DNA from: Stenomitos rutilans HA7619-LM2
Lineage (GTDB): Bacteria; Cyanobacteriota; Cyanobacteriia; Leptolyngbyales; Leptolyngbyaceae
NCBI GenBank assembly: GCA_019358945.1
Contig: JAHHIE010000007.1
Location: 62,001-126,000 of the forward strand
DNA: 64,000 bases
Direction of reading: 5' to 3'
This document shows positions 62,612-64,000 of the stretch, piece by piece; the first letter of the stretch is position 1; each line of letters opens with the position of its first letter. Both the position numbers and the translations under genes were made by a program. The notes beneath the pieces are model-generated. The model was not told the origin of the DNA. It made no database searches and was given only the letters and a program-made list of their open reading frames with translations.

Positions 62612-63985
62612 TCACCTCCTGAATGGAATTGTGAAGTAAAAGGTACTGCCCCGACCTGGAACAGACGTGACCCCAATCTTTCCTCCGTGACGTTCGACCA
62701 CCTGTCGGCAGATCGCTAAACCAATCCCGGTGCCAGGATATTCCTTTTGCGTATGCAGTCGGCGGAAGATTTCAAAAATCCGCTCTTGATACTGTGGCTC
62801 AATGCCGATGCCATTATCCTGTACAGCAATGACCCACGCCCCCTCTTTCTTTACGCTCGTGATATGCACGCGAGGCGCTTGGTCGCCCTGATATTTAAGC
62901 CCGTTGCCGATCAGGTTTTGTAGCAACTGTACGAGCTGCGATCGATCGCCCATAACCGTCGGCAGTTCGTCACGGGTCACTGTTGCATTTGCATCACGAA
63001 TCGAAGTTGCCAGCATTGCCTGAGCCTGGCTAAAGACATCGGACAGAGGGACTGGCTCAAAGGGGCGAGCACGCGAATCAACCCGGGAGTATGCCAGGAT
63101 GTCATTAATCATCGCCTGCATCTGATTGGTGCTGGCGACTGTCCGATCGATCCAATCGTTCGCTTCATCGCTTAACTGTCCGTCATATGTCTGCTGGAGC
63201 AATTGGGTAAACCCGCTAATACTGCGCAGCGGTGCCTGTAGGTCGTGTGAGGCGATGTAAGCGAACTGTTGCAGGTCTATGTTGCTGCGCTCAAGCGCTT
63301 CAGACTGAAATTTGAGTCTAGTGTCATACTGATGAAGGATCGTGCCCTGCCAAATAACGAGCGCGGCGAAAAGCAAACTGGTCACACCCCAACTGAGGGC
63401 AAAGCTGGTGGCAGTGTCGAAAAAGCCTGAGCCACGCCCATATGTGACCACCCAGCCAAAAAGAATGGGAACAACCAGAACAATTGGCAGGAGCCGCCTG
63501 ACCATTTGCCCACCTGATGACGGGGCGGTTAGCAAGCCAATCAAGCCTTCATGAGGTCGCAAGCCCAACACGCCGATCTCCAGTGTTAGAAAACCAATCG
63601 CAGTTAAGGGCGAGATACCGGTTTGCGGGTTGGTAGGTAGTGCATAAAACAAATTGGTCGTGCTGGCATATCCGAACAAAGCAAGCCACGGCAGGAGCAT
63701 ACCCATCAATGCAAGGAGCATGACCAACCGTTGCGATCGCCGAGCCGTTGCTGGAGACAGACCGATACAGCACCCGACCAGAATAACGCTTACAGTCGTC
63801 TGAGGCGATGGTCGACCAGGAAACACACCGCCGTTTTGCGTGACGAGTCGTGGATACAAAGCGATTTCAATACTTGATCCAAGGTTGAACAAGTATTGCA
63901 CACCTACCCAAAGCGCTGCCAGCATAGCTGCACCAGATAACCCCTGGCAGACCCATATCCATCTACGGGCGACCTTATCGGTCAA
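62612..63985 (-). CDS. Membrane sensor histidine kinase (5' end may lie beyond the window)
   Basis: At least 457 residues. The N-terminal region has about seven hydrophobic helices (about 12-215) resembling a MASE-type sensor. A coiled coil leads to HisKA (about 235-300; FAYIASHDLQAPLRSISGFTQLL) and HATPase (about 340-455; LLQNLIGNGLKYQG, VQDNGIGIEPQYQERIFEIF, GTGIGLAICRQVVERHGG). The SHDLQAPLR motif is the phytochrome/bacteriophytochrome-type kinase pairing with Rcp1-like regulators, as found downstream. The first codon here is TTG and the frame is open to the window edge, so the N-terminus may extend further. Confidence 0.92.
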   Translation of the reverse strand: MTDKVARRWIWVCQGLSGAAMLAALWVGVQYLFNLGSSIEIALYPRLVTQNGGVFPGRPSPQTTVSVILVGCCIGLSPATARRSQRLVMLLALMGMLLPWLALFGYASTTNLFYALPTNPQTGISPLTAIGFLTLEIGVLGLRPHEGLIGLLTAPSSGGQMVRRLLPIVLVVPILFGWVVTYGRGSGFFDTATSFALSWGVTSLLFAALVIWQGTILHQYDTRLKFQSEALERSNIDLQQFAYIASHDLQAPLRSISGFTQLLQQTYDGQLSDEANDWIDRTVASTNQMQAMINDILAYSRVDSRARPFEPVPLSDVFSQAQAMLATSIRDANATVTRDELPTVMGDRSQLVQLLQNLIGNGLKYQGDQAPRVHITSVKKEGAWVIAVQDNGIGIEPQYQERIFEIFRRLHTQKEYPGTGIGLAICRQVVERHGGKIGVTSVPGRGSTFYFTIPFRR

Positions 63986-64000
63986 GAGCCTTTGGGAGAT

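Overview
The window is chromosomal DNA of a cyanobacterium, most likely a filamentous, non-heterocystous type (Leptolyngbya/Oscillatoriales-like; genus is inference). Support comes from dense HIP1 octamers (GCGATCGC), cyanobacterial marker genes (ictB, a DUF760 protein, a group 2 sigma factor, an RpaB/Ycf27-like regulator, a PucC-like transporter, a DevBCA-like exporter, a PTPA-CTERM protein), abundant heptanucleotide STRR repeats between genes, and several small MITE-like elements. I found no rRNA, tRNA or CRISPR array.

Layout: 0-8 kb holds a DUF760 gene, a sigma factor, carB, an RpaB-like regulator and an inositol-phosphatase-like gene. 8-11.5 kb holds a J-domain/TPR protein translationally coupled to hisZ, a ferredoxin and an orphan LivF-type ATPase. 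11.6-21.3 kb is a complete seven-gene chemosensory cluster on the minus strand (CheW, CheR-TPR, MCP, Cys-rich CheW, CheA-REC, CheB, REC-cyclase). 21.6-27 kb holds an HD phosphohydrolase, an RCK-pore-RCK membrane protein and a DesK/NarL-type two-component pair. 27-33 kb has small exported or zinc-ribbon proteins, a BlaI/M56 pair resembling PetR/PetP, an SLC1-type symporter with altered cation-site residues, a divergent RexT-like/thioredoxin pair with a clear operator, and a PTPA-CTERM protein. 33-48.6 kb holds unsplit dnaE, ictB, smpB, peptidases, a short-chain dehydrogenase, a LysR regulator beside a decayed DUF1634 gene, cysE and a hybrid kinase. 48.6-55.5 kb is repeat- and relic-rich around a DevBCA-like operon and ends with pgsA. 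55.6-64 kb holds a divergent photolyase/cryptochrome, a CheY, an aldo/keto reductase, a PucC-like carrier, a second inositol-phosphatase-like gene and a kinase/Rcp1-type regulator pair cut by the window end.

The most interesting system is the chemosensory cluster. Its gene set matches the Wsp surface-sensing pathway (WspA-F), but the output protein carries a WspR-type receiver joined to a class III adenylate cyclase rather than a GGDEF diguanylate cyclase. The prediction is a Wsp-like pathway that signals through cAMP. A second theme is genome fluidity: heptamer repeats have expanded inside the reading frames of hisZ and cheA; four MITE-like families are present, two of them in two copies; and at least five gene relics (DUF1634, DUF2461, HicB-like, DUF1295 and an internally deleted IS1182 transposase) lie between intact genes.
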